64,000 nt of DNA. It comes from JASHPR01 sp963739645 (GTDB lineage Bacteria; Actinomycetota; Actinomycetes; Streptosporangiales; Streptosporangiaceae). Position numbers and translations under genes: made by a program. The notes beneath the pieces are model-generated. The model worked only from the letters and a program-made list of their open reading frames with translations, had not been told where the DNA came from and searched no databases. Positions 25,961-36,277 of the stretch are shown one piece after another. The stretch is from assembly GCA_963739645.1 (NCBI GenBank), contig CAVUBM010000114.1, positions 441,212 through 505,211 on the forward strand, read 5' to 3'. The stretch's first letter is position 1, and each line of letters opens with the position of its first letter.

Positions 25961-27250
25961 GTGGACACCCACCGCGATGCCCCCGCCCAGCGTGTGCCCG
26001 ACCGGTTGATCGTCCGGACGGTGGCCGTCGATGATCCGGGCGATCTGGTGGCCCGCCTGCCCGACCCGGCCTCCGTCGCCTGGGTCCGGCGCGGCGAGGG
26101 GATGGTCGGCTGGGGCGAGGCCGCCCGGGTCACCGTTCCGGCCGGCGAGGACAGGTTCACCGCCGGCGAGAAGTGGCTGCGCGAGCTGTTCGACAGCGCC
26201 GATGTCACCGACGAGGTTGGTGTTCCCGGCTGCGGACCGGTTGCATTCGGCAGCTTCACCTTCGACCCGACCTCGGATGGCTCGGTGTTCGTGGTCCCTC
26301 GCGGGGTGCTCGGCCGCAGTTCCGGCCGCACGTGGCTGACCACCATCGGCGACCAGCACGACCCCCCGGCACCCGTGCCCCTGCCCGCGCCGCCCGCCGA
26401 GGTGAGCTGGCACGACGGCAACCTGACCGCACCGCAGTGGGAGCGGGCCGTCGCGGCGGCCGTGGCCAGGATCCAGGCCGGCGATCTCCGCAAGGCCGTG
26501 CTGGCCCGGGATCTGTATGCGGACGCGTCCGAGGACATCGACGTCCGGGTGCTGCTGGCCAGGCTGGCCGAGCGCTACCCGGACTGCTGGACGTTCTCCT
26601 GTGCCGGGCTCACCGGTTCCACGCCCGAGCTCCTGGTCCGGCTGGAGGGCACGCAGGTGAGCTCGCTCGTGCTGGCCGGGACCACGCCGCGCGGCCGCAG
26701 CCAGGCCGAGGATGAGGCGCTCGGCGCGGCCCTGCTCGCGTCGGCCAAGGACGTCGAGGAGCATCAGTACGCGGTCGCGGACGTGCGCGCCACGCTGACG
26801 CCGCTCTGCGACCAGCTCGACATCGACGCCAGGCCCACGCTGCTGCGGCTGGCCAACGTCCAGCACCTGGCGACCCACGTGGCCGGGCAGCTCGCCAGGC
26901 CGCAGGAACCGCCCGCCGACAGCACCGGGCCTGGCGGGTACCCCACGGCGTTCGCGCTCGCCGCCGCGTTGCACCCGACCGCCGCGGTGTGCGGCACACC
27001 GGCCGGCGCCGCCATGGAGCTGATCAGGGAGCTCGAGGGCATGGACAGGGGCCGGTACGCGGGCCCGGTCGGCTGGGTCGACGCCCAGGGCAACGGCGAG
27101 TGGTGCATCGCGCTGCGGTGCGCGGAGCTGGACGGGTCACGGGCCCGGCTGTTCGCGGGCTGCGGCATCGTCGCCCACTCCGATCCGGAGGCCGAGCTGG
27201 CCGAGACCCAGGTGAAGTTCCGGGCCATGCAGGACGCGCTGGCCGGCTAG
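25961..27250 (+). CDS. menF: Isochorismate synthase
   Basis: The 429-residue enzyme makes isochorismate from chorismate, the entry step of classical menaquinone synthesis. It shows the chorismate-binding fold: GDLRKAVLARDLY with the catalytic Lys, HLATHVAGQL, then LHPTAAVCGTPAGAAMELI, and the C-terminal Mg-binding segment RARLFAGCGIVAHSDPEAE. It converges on menD with a 41-base gap and shares the menaquinone cluster. GTG 25961 is preferred to a TTG nine bases upstream because it sits behind a -10 box. The entC/dhbC type for siderophores is less likely here because menD, menC, menB and menE are adjacent. Confidence 0.88.
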   Translation: MDTHRDAPAQRVPDRLIVRTVAVDDPGDLVARLPDPASVAWVRRGEGMVGWGEAARVTVPAGEDRFTAGEKWLRELFDSADVTDEVGVPGCGPVAFGSFTFDPTSDGSVFVVPRGVLGRSSGRTWLTTIGDQHDPPAPVPLPAPPAEVSWHDGNLTAPQWERAVAAAVARIQAGDLRKAVLARDLYADASEDIDVRVLLARLAERYPDCWTFSCAGLTGSTPELLVRLEGTQVSSLVLAGTTPRGRSQAEDEALGAALLASAKDVEEHQYAVADVRATLTPLCDQLDIDARPTLLRLANVQHLATHVAGQLARPQEPPADSTGPGGYPTAFALAAALHPTAAVCGTPAGAAMELIRELEGMDRGRYAGPVGWVDAQGNGEWCIALRCAELDGSRARLFAGCGIVAHSDPEAELAETQVKFRAMQDALAG

Positions 27251-27291
27251 CGCCACAAGGCCCGGGCCCCGGCTGCCATCGGGAACGACGG

Positions 27292-29072
27292 CTATTGCAG
27301 CGCGGCCGCCGTGCACGCGGCGCGGAGCCTGGCCCGCAGGCTGGCCGCTGCGGCGCGCTCGGTGCGCAGCTCCACGACGCGCAGCCCCTGACCCGCCAGC
27401 GCTTTGGCCAGGTCACCGGGAATCTCCAGCCGGGTGAACGGAAGCCCGGCGGCATGCGCCAGGCCGCCGATGTCCGCCCCGTGCGGGGTCCCGAACAGCC
27501 GCTCAAACGAGCCGGTGAATGCCGCCTGCTCCAGGTCAGAGAAGATCCCGCCGCCGTCGTTGTTGACCACGACCAGGCACAGGTCGGGCCGGGGTTCGTC
27601 CGGCCCGAGCATCAGGCCCGGCGTGTCGTGCAGGAACGCCAGGTCGCCGAGCAGGGCCACGGCCGGGCCACCGCCGGCCGCCTGGTGCGCCAGCGCGGCC
27701 CCGATCGCCGATGAGACCGTGCCGTCGATGCCGCTGGCGCCGCGGCTGGCCAGCACCCGGACCCCGGTCCGGGCCGTCATGTGCCGGTCCAGGTCCCGGA
27801 TCGGCAGGCTGGACCCGGCCCACAGCAGCGCGCCCGCGGGCAGCGCCGCGGCCAGGTCGCGGGCCAGCCGCGGCTCGCTCGAACTCCGCCGCGGCGTCGA
27901 GGATCGCGTCGGCCGCGCGGCGCGCGGCGACGTCGGCCCGCTGCCAGGACGCCAGCCAGATCGCCGGTGCCGCCGCACGATGGGCCTCGGCGCCCGGCGC
28001 CGGGCCGGCCAGCCGGACCGCGGCGGCGACGCAGGTGGCGGTGCGGGCGGGATCGGCCCAGCGGCCCGGGCCCTGGGCCACGACCACGTGCCGGCCAGGG
28101 ACCGGGCCCGGCGCGCCGCGCAGGAACGCCAGCTGGCCGCGGGACAGGCCCGGCCGTCCGGCCGAGACGATGATGTCGGGCCGGTGCGCCGCGACGAAGC
28201 CGGGCGCATCGAGCAGGTAGCCGTAGGCCGACAGCGCGTTCGGCCCGCGCCGGGCGCCGGACGACGGCTCGGCCAGCACCGGCCAGCCCGCTGCCTCGGC
28301 CAGCTCCAGCAGCGGCCCGGCGTCGTAGTCGCCGTCCCCGCAGACCACCACACCGCGCTCCGTCCACTCCACCGGCGCTGGCTCGCCCTCGCCGGGCGGC
28401 CCGGCGTTCCCGGTGCTCGTCCACGGCGCTCCGCCCGGGCGGCCGTCCAGCGGCTCCGGCCACGGATCGCCGGCACCGGCGGCACCGGGCACCAGCGGGT
28501 CGCGGAGCGGGAGGTTCAGGTGCACGGGCCCGGGGAAGCCTGCCCGCGCTGCCCGACGCGGCCGCCCAGGCCCGGCAGGCCAGCGACCGCCAGTACGCCG
28601 GCCATCCCCGCCCGCGCCTCGGGCACGCCGACCTCGCAGAACCAGCGGACGGCGCCGCCGTACAGCTTGAGCTGGTCGATCGTCTGGTTGGCGCCGGTGC
28701 CGCGCAGCTCGGGCGGCCGGTCGGCGGTGAGCACGATCAGCGGCACCCCGGATTCGTCGGCCTCGATCACCGCCGGGTGAAAGTGCGCCGCGGCCGTGCC
28801 CGAGGTGCAGACCACCGCGACAGGCCGGCGGCTCGCCTTGGCCAGCCCCAGGGCGAGGAACGCGGCGGACCGCTCGTCGATGCGCACGTGCAGCCGCAGT
28901 GCTGGCCCGGGCGGCGACCCCCGGAACCCCCCGGGAGCACCCGATCGGCCCGGCGTAGAGCGCCATGGCCAGCGGCGTGCTGCGCGAGCCCGGCGCCAGC
29001 ACGGCCTCGCGCAGGCCGCACCTGACCAGCTCGTCGGCGAGGACGGTGCGCGAAGGCGGTCGACGGATTCAC
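27292..29072 (-). CDS. menD: SEPHCHC synthase (MenD), several frame changes
   Basis: The thiamine-diphosphate enzyme joins isochorismate and 2-oxoglutarate. The N-terminus reads VNPSTAFA, then, after an extra C near 29052, TVLADELVRCGLREAVLAPGSR. The middle has RIDERSAAFLALGLAKAS, CTSGTAAAHFHPAVIEA and TADRPPELRGTGANQTIDQ, all typical of MenD. The C-terminal domain has GASGIDGTVSSAIGAAL, the GDLAFLHD and VVNNDGGGIFS thiamine motif. Other frame changes lie near 28920, 28540 and 27885. Total length, about 590 residues, is normal. The GTG at 29072 overlaps the menC stop as GTGA. Confidence 0.8.
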
Positions 29073-30125
29073 CGCAGCCTGATTACCAGGTGCCGAGGAA
29101 CTCGGCGGCCGCCAGCCATCCGGGACACCCAGGGGGCGGGATCGGATTCCCACGCGGACAAGCGTTCGGGATCAGGGCTGGGTGCCCGCACCGGCAGCGT
29201 GCCTTCCTCGGCCGCCAGCGGATCGGCGGTCACGTCGCCGGTGAGCAGGCTCATCGTCGCGAGCCCGCAGTCGTAGGGCAGCTCGGGCAGCGCGGCGGCC
29301 AGCGCGACCCCGGCCGCGAGGCCGACCGAGGACTCGACCGCGCTGGACACCACGACCGGCAGCCCGCAGCTCGGCGGCCACCCGCAGCGCGGGCCGCACC
29401 CCGCCGAGCGGCTGCGACCTTGAGCACGACGATGTCGGCCGCCCCGGCCGCCCGCACCGCCAGCGGGTCCTCGGCGCGCTGCGGATCGACTCGTCCGCGG
29501 CCAGCGGCACGTCGGTCCGGCGGCGCAGCGCGGCCAGCTCGGCCAGGGTGGCGCACGGCTGCTCGGCGTACTCCAGGCCGAACCGCGCCAGCGCGGCCAG
29601 CATCCGGGCGGCCTGGTCGACGTCCCAGCCGCCGTTGGCGTCGACCCGGATCCGGCCGTCCGGCCCGAGCGCCTCCCGCACCGCCGCGACCCGCGCGATG
29701 TCGTCGGCCTCGGCCTGGCCCGGCTCGGCCACCTTGACCTTCGCGGTCCGGCAGCCCGACCCGGCGACGATCTCGTGCGCCCGCGTCCGGCCCGACCGCG
29801 GGCACGGTCACGTTGACGCCGACCCGGTCCCTGACCGGCTCCGGCCAGCCGGCGCACGCCGACTCGATGCGCGCTGGCCAGCCACCGCGCGCACTCGCGC
29901 GGGCCGTACTCGGCGAACGGCGAGAACTCGCCCCACCCGGCCGGGCCCTCGATCAGCGCGCCCTCGCGCACGGTGATGCCGCGGAACCGGGTGCGCATCG
30001 GGATCGCGAACGCGCGCAGCGTGCGGAGCAGCGCGCCAAGCTGCTCAGCGCCCGCCGCAGCCGGCCAGTGCTGGCCGGGCGACTCCCGGAGCCCCCGCAG
30101 TGCTGGCCCGCCGCCCGCCGGTCAC
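29069..30125 (-). CDS. menC: o-Succinylbenzoate synthase (MenC), several frame changes
   Basis: The enolase-superfamily enzyme dehydrates SHCHC to o-succinylbenzoate. Pieces in three frames together give FRGITVREGALIEGPAGWGEFSPF, KVKVAEPGQAEADDIARV with the KxK acid-base pair, RIRVDANGGWD, YAEQPC and PLAADES with the metal-binding Asp, Glu and Asp, and DIVVLKVA with the second Lys. Frame changes lie near 30045, 29870, 29775, 29475 and 29370. A start at ATG 29998 would truncate the conserved LRAFAIPMRTRFRG; the GTG at 30125, overlapping the menB stop as GTGA, gives the full N-terminus after one correction. Confidence 0.75.
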
Positions 30126-30955
30126 GGGCGGCGCGGGAACTTGGCGAAGTCCGGGGTGCGCTTGTCCACGTAGGCGTCGCGGCCCTCCTGCGCCTCCTCG
30201 CTCATGTAGTAGAGCAGCGTCGCGTCGCCGGCGAACTGCTGCATGCCGGCCGCGCCGTCGGTGACCGCGTTCAGCGCGCCCTTGAGCATCCGCAGCGCGA
30301 GCGGCGACTTCGCCAGCATCTCGCGCGCACCAGCGCGATCGTCTCCTCCTCCAGGTCGGCCAGCGGCACGACGGTGTTGACCAGGCCCATCTCCAGGGCC
30401 TCCGGCGCGCTGTACTGGCGGCACAGGTACCAGATCTCGCGCGCCTTCTTCAGCCCGACGGTGGCGGCGAGCAGCCAGGAGCCGTAGCCGCCGTCGAACG
30501 AGCCGACCTTCGGGCCGGTCTGGCCGAAGACCGCGTTGTCGGCGGCGATCGTCAGGTCGCAGCAGACGTGCAGCACGTGCCCGCCGCCGATCGCGTAGCC
30601 GGCGACCATCGCGATCACCGGCTTGGGCGTGCGGCGGATCTGCACCTGCAGGTCGAGCACGTTCAGCCGGCCGACGCCGTGCGGCGTCGACGTAGCCGTC
30701 GTCGCCGCGGATCTTCTGGTCGCCGCCCGAGCAGAACGCCTTGTCCCCGGCGCCGGTCAGGATGATCACGCCGATCTCCGGGTCGTCGCGGGCCACGTTG
30801 AACGCGTGCGACAGCTCGAACAGCGTGGTCGGGCGGAACGCGTTGCGCACCTCGGGCCGGTTGATCGTGATCTTGGCGATGCCCTCGGCCGTCTCGTAGA
30901 TGATGTCCGTCGTACTCCTGCCCGGCGCCGGTCCCGACGCCTGCCAGTCGATCAC
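30122..30955 (-). CDS. menB: 1,4-Dihydroxy-2-naphthoyl-CoA synthase (MenB), two frame changes
   Basis: The crotonase-fold enzyme closes the naphthalenoid ring. It reads ITINRPEVRNAFRPTTLFEL and CSGGDQKIRGDDGYVD; after a frame change near 30688 comes VIAMVAGYAIGGGHVLHVCCD and GPKVGSFDGGYGS; after another in a GCGC run near 30325 comes EMLAKSPLALRMLKGALNA. The oxyanion-hole residues and the bicarbonate-pocket region (QTGPKVGSFDGG) are present. Length is about 277 residues, as expected. ATG 30955 is 61 bases from the divergent menE start. Confidence 0.82.
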   Translation of the reverse strand: MIDWQASGPAPGRSTTDIIYETAEGIAKITINRPEVRNAFRPTTLFELSHAFNVARDDPEIGVIILTGAGDKAFCSGGDQKIRGDDGYVDAARRRPAERARPAGADPPHAQAGDRDGRRLRDRRRARAARLLRPDDRRRQRGLRPDRPEGRLVRRRLRLLAARRHRRAEEGARDLVPVPPVQRAGGPGDGPGQHRRAAGRPGGGDDRAGAREMLAKSPLALRMLKGALNAVTDGAAGMQQFAGDATLLYYMSEEAQEGRDAYVDKRTPDFAKFPRRP

Positions 30956-31003
30956 TTTCCCCCTCCGGGCAGCTCACTAGGGTGCCGTTGGATCTGCCCG
31001 GAT

Positions 31004-31009
31004 TAACCT
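31004..31009 (+). promoter_or_regulatory. -10 box of menE
   Basis: TAACCT ends seven bases before the GTG at 31017, in the 61-base menB/menE divergent gap; no ribosome site is seen. Confidence 0.45.
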
Positions 31010-31016
31010 TACGACC

Positions 31017-32248
31017 GTGACCCCCCGGCCCCTGCACGCGGTCCTGCTGCCCAGCCAGGCCGAGTCCGGCGGGCGGCTGCTCGACGGCGCTCGCGGCGGC
31101 GCTCGACGGCACCGGCCCGGCGATCCTGCCGCTCGATCCGGGCCTGCCCCGGCGCCCGGCTGGCCGCGCTGCTCGACGCCTTCGCCCCGACGCCATCGAG
31201 ACCGGCCGACGGGCCCGAACGCTCCGCCGCCCGCTCGTCAGCCGACCACGCGGCTCCCGGTGTCGGGCCTGACATCGCGGTGGTGATCGCGACCTCGGGA
31301 TCGACCGGCCAGCCCAAGGGCGTCGAGCTGAGCGCGGCCGCGCTGCTCGCGTCGGCGCGGGCCTCGCTGGCGCCGGCTCGGTGCCGCGCGGCCGGGCGAG
31401 CGGTGGCTGTGCTGCCTGCCGGCGCACCACATCGCCGGGCTCGAGGTGCTGGTCCGGTCGCTGGCGGCGCGGGCACCGCCGCCGTGGTCACCGGGTCCGC
31501 TGGACGCCGGCGCGCTGGCCGGGGCGGCTGCGCGCACGTGTCGCTGGTGCCGACCCAGCTGCGGCGGCTGGTGGACGCCGGGGCCGACCTGGCGCGCGCT
31601 GCGCGACGATCCTGCTCGGCGGCGCCGCGGTGCCGCCGGGCCTGCTCGATGACGCGCCGCGCGGCCGGAGCGCGGGTGGTCACCACCTACGGGATGACCG
31701 AGACCTGCGGCGGCTGCGTGTACGACGGTGTGCCGCTCGACGGCGTGTCCGTGGACATCGGCCCGGACGGCCGGATCAGGATCGCCGGGCCGGTGCTGTT
31801 CTCCGGGTACCGGCTGCGCCCCGACCTGACCGCGCAGGCGCTCGACGGCCGCTGGTTCGTCACGTCGGACCTCGGCTCGGTCGGCCCGTCCGGTCGAGCT
31901 TGTGGTCCGCGGCCGGGCCGACGACGTGATCAACACCGGCGGCGAGAAGGTGGTGCCCGGCCGAGGTCGAGGCGGCGCTCGGGGCCTGCGCCGGGGTCCG
32001 GGACGCCGTCGGTGGTGGGCGGCCGGGACCCGGAGTGGGGGGAGCGTGGTCACGGCCGTGGTCGTGCCGGCCGATCCGCTCGGCCCCGCCGTCATTGGCG
32101 GATATCAGGGCCCGGCTGCGGGACCGGCTGCCGGTCTACGCGGTTCCGGCGGCCCTGCTGCTGGTTCCGGAGATCCCGACTGCTACCGTCGGGTAAGCCC
32201 GACAGAGAAGCACTTCGGGCCTGTGCGGCCGACGCCCTGCGGCAATGA
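31017..32248 (+). CDS. menE: o-Succinylbenzoate-CoA ligase (MenE), many frame changes
   Basis: The acyl-adenylating enzyme activates o-succinylbenzoate. ATSGSTGQPKGVELS is the A3 phosphate loop, HVSLVPTQLRRLVDAG and VVTTYGMTETCGGCVYDG (A5) follow, then GPVLFSGYRL and the A8-A10 region (VINTGGEKVVP in another frame, LLPSGKPDREALRA with the catalytic Lys). Parts lie in all three frames, with changes near 31110, 31400, 31530, 31600, 31895 and 31960. Length, about 400 residues, fits the short actinobacterial MenE. It is divergent from menB and probably leaderless. Confidence 0.75.
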
Positions 32249-32326
32249 TCCGGCCCGGGACCGCGGGTGCGGCGCACGGGTCCGACCACGGGAACAATCG
32301 GGCCACGTGAGCGTTACTACGATAGT

Positions 32327-32358
32327 GCCCGCACTGCACAATACCAAGTGCTGCGGGC
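32327..32358 (+). promoter_or_regulatory. Leader hairpin before the sigma factor gene
   Basis: GCCCGCA (32327-32333) pairs with TGCGGGC (32352-32358) around an 18-base loop, 80 bases before the sigma factor start and just after TACGAT/GATAGT promoter-like sequences. Its role is not known. Confidence 0.3.
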
Positions 32359-32439
32359 CTCCGCTAACCGACGGCGCCGCCTAGGTGGTGCAGAAGCAGC
32401 GCGTCCCCGATGCGCAGCAGCGAAGGGAGGAGGTGTCTC

Positions 32440-33838
32440 ATGCCGAGGACCGCGACCGCCACGTCGCAGGCCCACGACGATGAGGCGACCACGACCCATG
32501 TGGACGAGCTGATCCAGCACGGCCGCAGCCAGGGCCATCTCTCCCTGCCCGAGCTGCGGGCGGCGTTCGAGCGCGCGCATATCTCCCCCACCGAGGCCCG
32601 TTCCATCGTCCGCGAACTTACTGAGGCCGGCGTTCAGCTCGGTCATGATCAGCCGGAGGGTTCTGTGCAGGCTGCCACCATCACCCCGACTGCACCTGCG
32701 GCCGGCCATGCGGCCGCGCGCAAGGCTCGCGCCGGGACCGCGGCCCGCACCAGCCGGAACCGTCCAGGCCGGGCTCGATGCCGCGATCGCCGAGGTGATC
32801 GAGATTGACGGCCTGGATTCCGCCGAGGCCGCGGTGGCCGCCGAAGCCACCGCGCTGGCCGCTGGCCGCGTAGTGGAGCAGGCCGGGCCCGAGCCCTCCG
32901 CCGAGGCCGACCTGGATGACCAGACGTCGGTCATGGGCGACTCGGTGCACACCTACCTGAAGTCGATCGGCCGGACCAGCCTGCTCACCGCCGAGCAGGA
33001 GGTGGACCTGGCCAAGCGGATCGAGGCCGGGCTGTTCGCCGAGCACAAGCTGGAGACCGAGACCGGCCTGTCCGCGGCCTTCCGCCGTGACCTCGAGGAC
33101 GTCGCCGAGGATGGCCGCCAGGCCAAGGCGCACATGCTCGAGGCGAACCTGCGCCTGGTGGTCTCGGTGGCCAAGAAGTACAGCGACCGCGGGCTGTCCC
33201 TGCTCGACGTCGTGCAGGAGGGCAACCTCGGCCTGATCCGGGCGGTCGAGAAGTTCGACTACTCCAAGGGCTACAAGTTCTCCACCTACGCCATGTGGTG
33301 GATCCGGCAGGCGATCCAGCGCGGCTTCGCCGACTCCGCACGCACGATCCGGCTGCCGGTGCACGTGCTGGAGATGCTCAGCAAGCTGAGCCGGGTGGAG
33401 CGGGACATGCACCAGCGGCTGGGCCGGGAACCCACCCCCGAGGAGCTGGCCGTCGAGCTGGACCGCACGCCGGACCAGATCGAGGAGCTGCTGCGGACCA
33501 GCCGCCAGCCGATCAGCCTGGACTCCACGATCGGCGAGGACGGCGAGACCAGCATCGGTGACCTGATCGAGGACGTGGACGCGCCCGAGGCGTCGGAGCT
33601 GGTGGACCGCCAGCTGCTGGCCGACCAGCTGCGGCACGCCCTGGACGCGCTGACCCCGCGCGAGGCGACGATCATGGCCATGCGGTTCGGCCTGTACGAC
33701 GGGAACCCGCACACGCTGGACGAGATCGGCAGGGCGCTGGGCCTGACCCGGGAGCGGATCAGGCAGCTGGAGAAGCAGTCGCTGTCCAAGCTGCGCCACC
33801 CGAGCCGCGCCCAGCCGCTGCTCGACTACGCCAGCTGA
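32440..33838 (+). CDS. RNA polymerase sigma-70 factor, group 1/2 (RpoD/HrdB-like), one frame change
   Basis: The protein of about 466 residues has a region 1.1-like helix bundle (HLSLPELRAAFERAHISPTEARS). After a frame change near 32760 come an acidic linker, region 1.2 (VHTYLKSIGRTSLLTAEQEVDLAKR), region 2 (RLVVSVAKKYSDRGLSLLDVVQEGNLGLIRAVEKFDY, GYKFSTYAMWWIRQAI), region 3, and region 4 (LDEIGRALGLTRERIRQLEKQ). Region 1.1 suggests the principal-sigma type, but core regions differ enough from HrdB (KYSDRGLSLLDVV, HVLEMLSKLSRVERDM) that a group 2 paralogue is more likely. ATG 32440 follows GGGAGGAGG. Confidence 0.82.
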
Positions 33839-33861
33839 CCCGCCAGTCCGCGGCCCTAGCT

Positions 33862-33900
33862 AACGGGCCGGGCCCGACCTCCCGCCGGGCCCGGCCCGTT
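33862..33900. terminator. Strong bidirectional terminator
   Basis: AACGGGCCGGGCCC (33862-33875) pairs perfectly over 14 bases with GGGCCCGGCCCGTT (33887-33900) around an 11-base loop, followed by TTCCTT. It separates the sigma factor gene from the convergent universal stress gene. Confidence 0.85.
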
Positions 33901-33915
33901 TCCTTACGCCAGCAG

Positions 33916-34344
33916 CTACCGGATGACGACGACCGGGCAGGCCGCGTGACTCGCCACCTGCGAGCTCACTGAGCCCATCTTCAAGCCGGGGAACCCGCCG
34001 CCGCCGCGCGATGAGACGACGACCAGGTCGGCGTCGGCGGAGGCGGCGATGAGCTCCTGGGCCGGCACCCCGTTGACCGCCCGGACGGTCACCGAGGGGG
34101 GCTTGGCGCCACCGAGCTTGCCGACGGCGGTGTTCACCGCTGCCTCGGCCGCCTTGCGGCTTGCTTCCACCTCCGGAGCGTCTTCGGGAAAGACGATCGG
34201 GTTACCGGTCCAGCTGCTGCGCGCCACCGGGTGCACGGTCAAGACGGTCAGCGGGGCCTGCCGCAGCACTGCCTCGTTCATCGCCCAGTCGAGGACCTTT
34301 TGGGAGTGCTCTGAACCATCGACGCCCACAACGATTCCAGGCAT
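33916..34344 (-). CDS. Universal stress protein, UspA family
   Basis: The 142-residue protein opens MPGIVVGVDGSEHSQKVLDWA with the ATP-contacting Asp. It ends with VVVSSRGGGGFPGLKMGSVSSQVASHAACPVVVIR, the G-2X-G-9X-G-S/T nucleotide motif of ATP-binding Usp proteins. Such proteins help persistence under hypoxia and stasis. It is a single-domain monocistronic gene ending at the strong terminator. Confidence 0.88.
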   Translation of the reverse strand: MPGIVVGVDGSEHSQKVLDWAMNEAVLRQAPLTVLTVHPVARSSWTGNPIVFPEDAPEVEASRKAAEAAVNTAVGKLGGAKPPSVTVRAVNGVPAQELIAASADADLVVVSSRGGGGFPGLKMGSVSSQVASHAACPVVVIR

Positions 34345-34448
34345 GCCTGCTCCTTATCTCGGGGCCGCCACGAATCTTAGCCCTCACTGTCACAGCGATG
34401 CCAGGAATGATCAAGAGGCGTGACCAGACTGATGCAACACGGGCTCGG

Positions 34449-35924
34449 TCAGGCGATGCGCCGGGCCGCGACGGCCACGGCGCAGGCCCCGGCCGCGCCC
34501 ACGGCGAGCCCGAGGCCGATCCCGCCGGCGATGCCCACGCCGACGAGGGTGGCTGCCGCAATGCAGAGTCCGCCGACCCCAGCTCCGAGCGCCGTGCCCA
34601 TGCGATCGGCGACCAGCGGGCCCGCCAGGCCGCTGGCCGGGCCTGGCTGGGCAGCCATAACCGCCAGCCAGGCCCCGGTATAGGCCAGGCCCATGCCGAA
34701 GGCGCCGACGCCCCACGCCAGGTAGGGCGCGAGCCACAGGGCCGGGATCAGCCCGGCCGCGGTGCCGCCGATGCCGGCCACGAGCAAGGTCCCGCCGGTG
34801 GCCAGCAGGCGCGCTGGTGTCCAGCCCCGCCGCGCCAGCCGGGCCTGGATCATCCCGCCCGCCGTCCACCCCAGGACCGCCACGGTGACCACGATTCCCG
34901 CGGTGCTGACGCTGCGGCCGTCCACGGCCGTGAGCAGCAGCGGCACAAAGCCGTCCACGGCGAAGAACGCGAAGCTGCAGCAGAACATGGCCATGGTCGC
35001 CGCGGGCAGGCCGGGCCGCATGGTCAGCATCCCGGCCGGCATGATCCGCCGCACGGCCACCGCGGCCAGCACCGCCCCGGCCACGGCCAGCGCGATCCCC
35101 GCCGGGCCGCCCTCGGTCGGCCCGGCCACGACGGCCAGCAGGCCCGCCAGGAGCAGCAGCGACGGCCCCGCGACGCCGCGTTCGGGCCGGTCGGCGGAGG
35201 GCCGGAGCAGCCCGAGATTGGGCGCCACCAGCACCATGGCCACGGCCAGCGGGGGCAGCGACGCGGTGAAGGCCCACCGCCAGCCGACCGTGGCCAGGGC
35301 CAGGGAGCCGACCGCGGGCCCGGCAGCGGCCGGGATCAGCCAGGCCAGCTGGCCCAGCGCCATTACCTTCGGCCGCTCGGCCCCGCCGTACAGCGCGGCC
35401 ACGCTGCTGATCGCGATCGCCTCCAGGGCGGAGGCCCCGGCGCCCTCGAGGAACCGGGCCGCCACCAGCTGCGTCATCTGCTGGGCCAGCCCGGCGCCCA
35501 GGGCGCCGCAGCTGAACAGCAGCGCGCCGGCCGGGACCACCACCCGTGCGCCCCAGCGATCGAGCAGCCGGACCGCGATCGGAGCCGCCCCGATGCCGGC
35601 CAGCGCCGCCACCGACAGCGCCAGGCCGTACAGCCGTATCCCGCCGATGTCGCGCACGATGGCCGGCATCAGCGTGATCACGATGAGGATCTGCACCGCG
35701 ACCACCAGCTCGGTCAGCAGCAGGCCAACCAGCAGCCGGCCGCGGCGCCCCGCGACTATCGCCGCCCAGGAGCCGGAGGCGCCCGGTGCGCCCGCCTGGC
35801 GGTCCCCGGCCCCGCCCTCCCGGCCGTGCCCGCCCTCCCGGCCCGGCCCGCCCGGCCGGCCTGCCCGGCCCTCAGCGCCCGCGGGATCGGCCTCGCTCGC
35901 CGGGCCGGCCGGGGCGGCTGTCAC
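34449..35924 (-). CDS. MFS transporter
   Basis: The 491-residue protein begins with a Gly/Ala-rich cytoplasmic tail of about 50 residues, then 12-14 membrane segments starting at LLVGLLLTELVVAVQILIVITL. The motif A equivalent is degenerate (AVRLLDRWGARVVVPAGA). The GTG start at 35924 overlaps the stop of the VOC gene (GTGA), making it the third gene of an RHH-VOC-MFS operon. A VOC protein beside an exporter suggests drug or metabolite resistance, but the substrate is not known. Confidence 0.78.
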   Translation of the reverse strand: MTAAPAGPASEADPAGAEGRAGRPGGPGREGGHGREGGAGDRQAGAPGASGSWAAIVAGRRGRLLVGLLLTELVVAVQILIVITLMPAIVRDIGGIRLYGLALSVAALAGIGAAPIAVRLLDRWGARVVVPAGALLFSCGALGAGLAQQMTQLVAARFLEGAGASALEAIAISSVAALYGGAERPKVMALGQLAWLIPAAAGPAVGSLALATVGWRWAFTASLPPLAVAMVLVAPNLGLLRPSADRPERGVAGPSLLLLAGLLAVVAGPTEGGPAGIALAVAGAVLAAVAVRRIMPAGMLTMRPGLPAATMAMFCCSFAFFAVDGFVPLLLTAVDGRSVSTAGIVVTVAVLGWTAGGMIQARLARRGWTPARLLATGGTLLVAGIGGTAAGLIPALWLAPYLAWGVGAFGMGLAYTGAWLAVMAAQPGPASGLAGPLVADRMGTALGAGVGGLCIAAATLVGVGIAGGIGLGLAVGAAGACAVAVAARRIA

Positions 35925-36277
35925 GTGTACAGCTCCCGGTCGTTCTCGTTGACCTGCACCAGCGCCCCGTCCGGATCGATCACGCGCAGGCTGCGGCCGA
36001 AGTTCTCGTCCACGATCGCCTCCGGTTCGAAGCCCGCGGCGCTGAGGCGCTCGGCCAGCGCCTCGAGCGGCTCGGTGGTCTCGAAGGACAGCTCGACCCG
36101 GCCCGGGGTGTCCTGCTGCGACGTCCGCGCCGTGTGCAGGGCGACCATCCCACCCGAGCCGGTGAGCTCGGTCCAGTTTCCCGAGCGCGAGCTGTCGCCC
36201 TGGACCAGCCCGAGCGCCGCGTAGAACCGTGCCGACGCGGCCATGTCGGCGACGTAGCGGATGGGCATGATCTTCAT
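35921..36277 (-). CDS. VOC (glyoxalase/bleomycin-resistance/dioxygenase) superfamily protein
   Basis: The 118-residue protein has the paired beta-alpha-beta-beta-beta pattern: MKIMPIRYVADMAASARFYAALGL, WTELTGSGGMVALH, then VELSFETTEPLEALAERLSAAGF and LRVIDPDGALVQVNEND. The final Glu/Asn region can give a metal ligand, but the first-half His of a full metal site is not obvious. Such proteins bind or modify toxic small molecules. It overlaps both neighbours by four bases (ATGA upstream, GTGA downstream). Confidence 0.78.
   Translation of the reverse strand: MKIMPIRYVADMAASARFYAALGLVQGDSSRSGNWTELTGSGGMVALHTARTSQQDTPGRVELSFETTEPLEALAERLSAAGFEPEAIVDENFGRSLRVIDPDGALVQVNENDRELYT

Noticed and set aside
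27292..32248. Menaquinone genes as pseudogenes
   Set aside because: Every conserved motif is present on both sides of each frame change and the changes sit in G/C runs; sequencing error explains this better.
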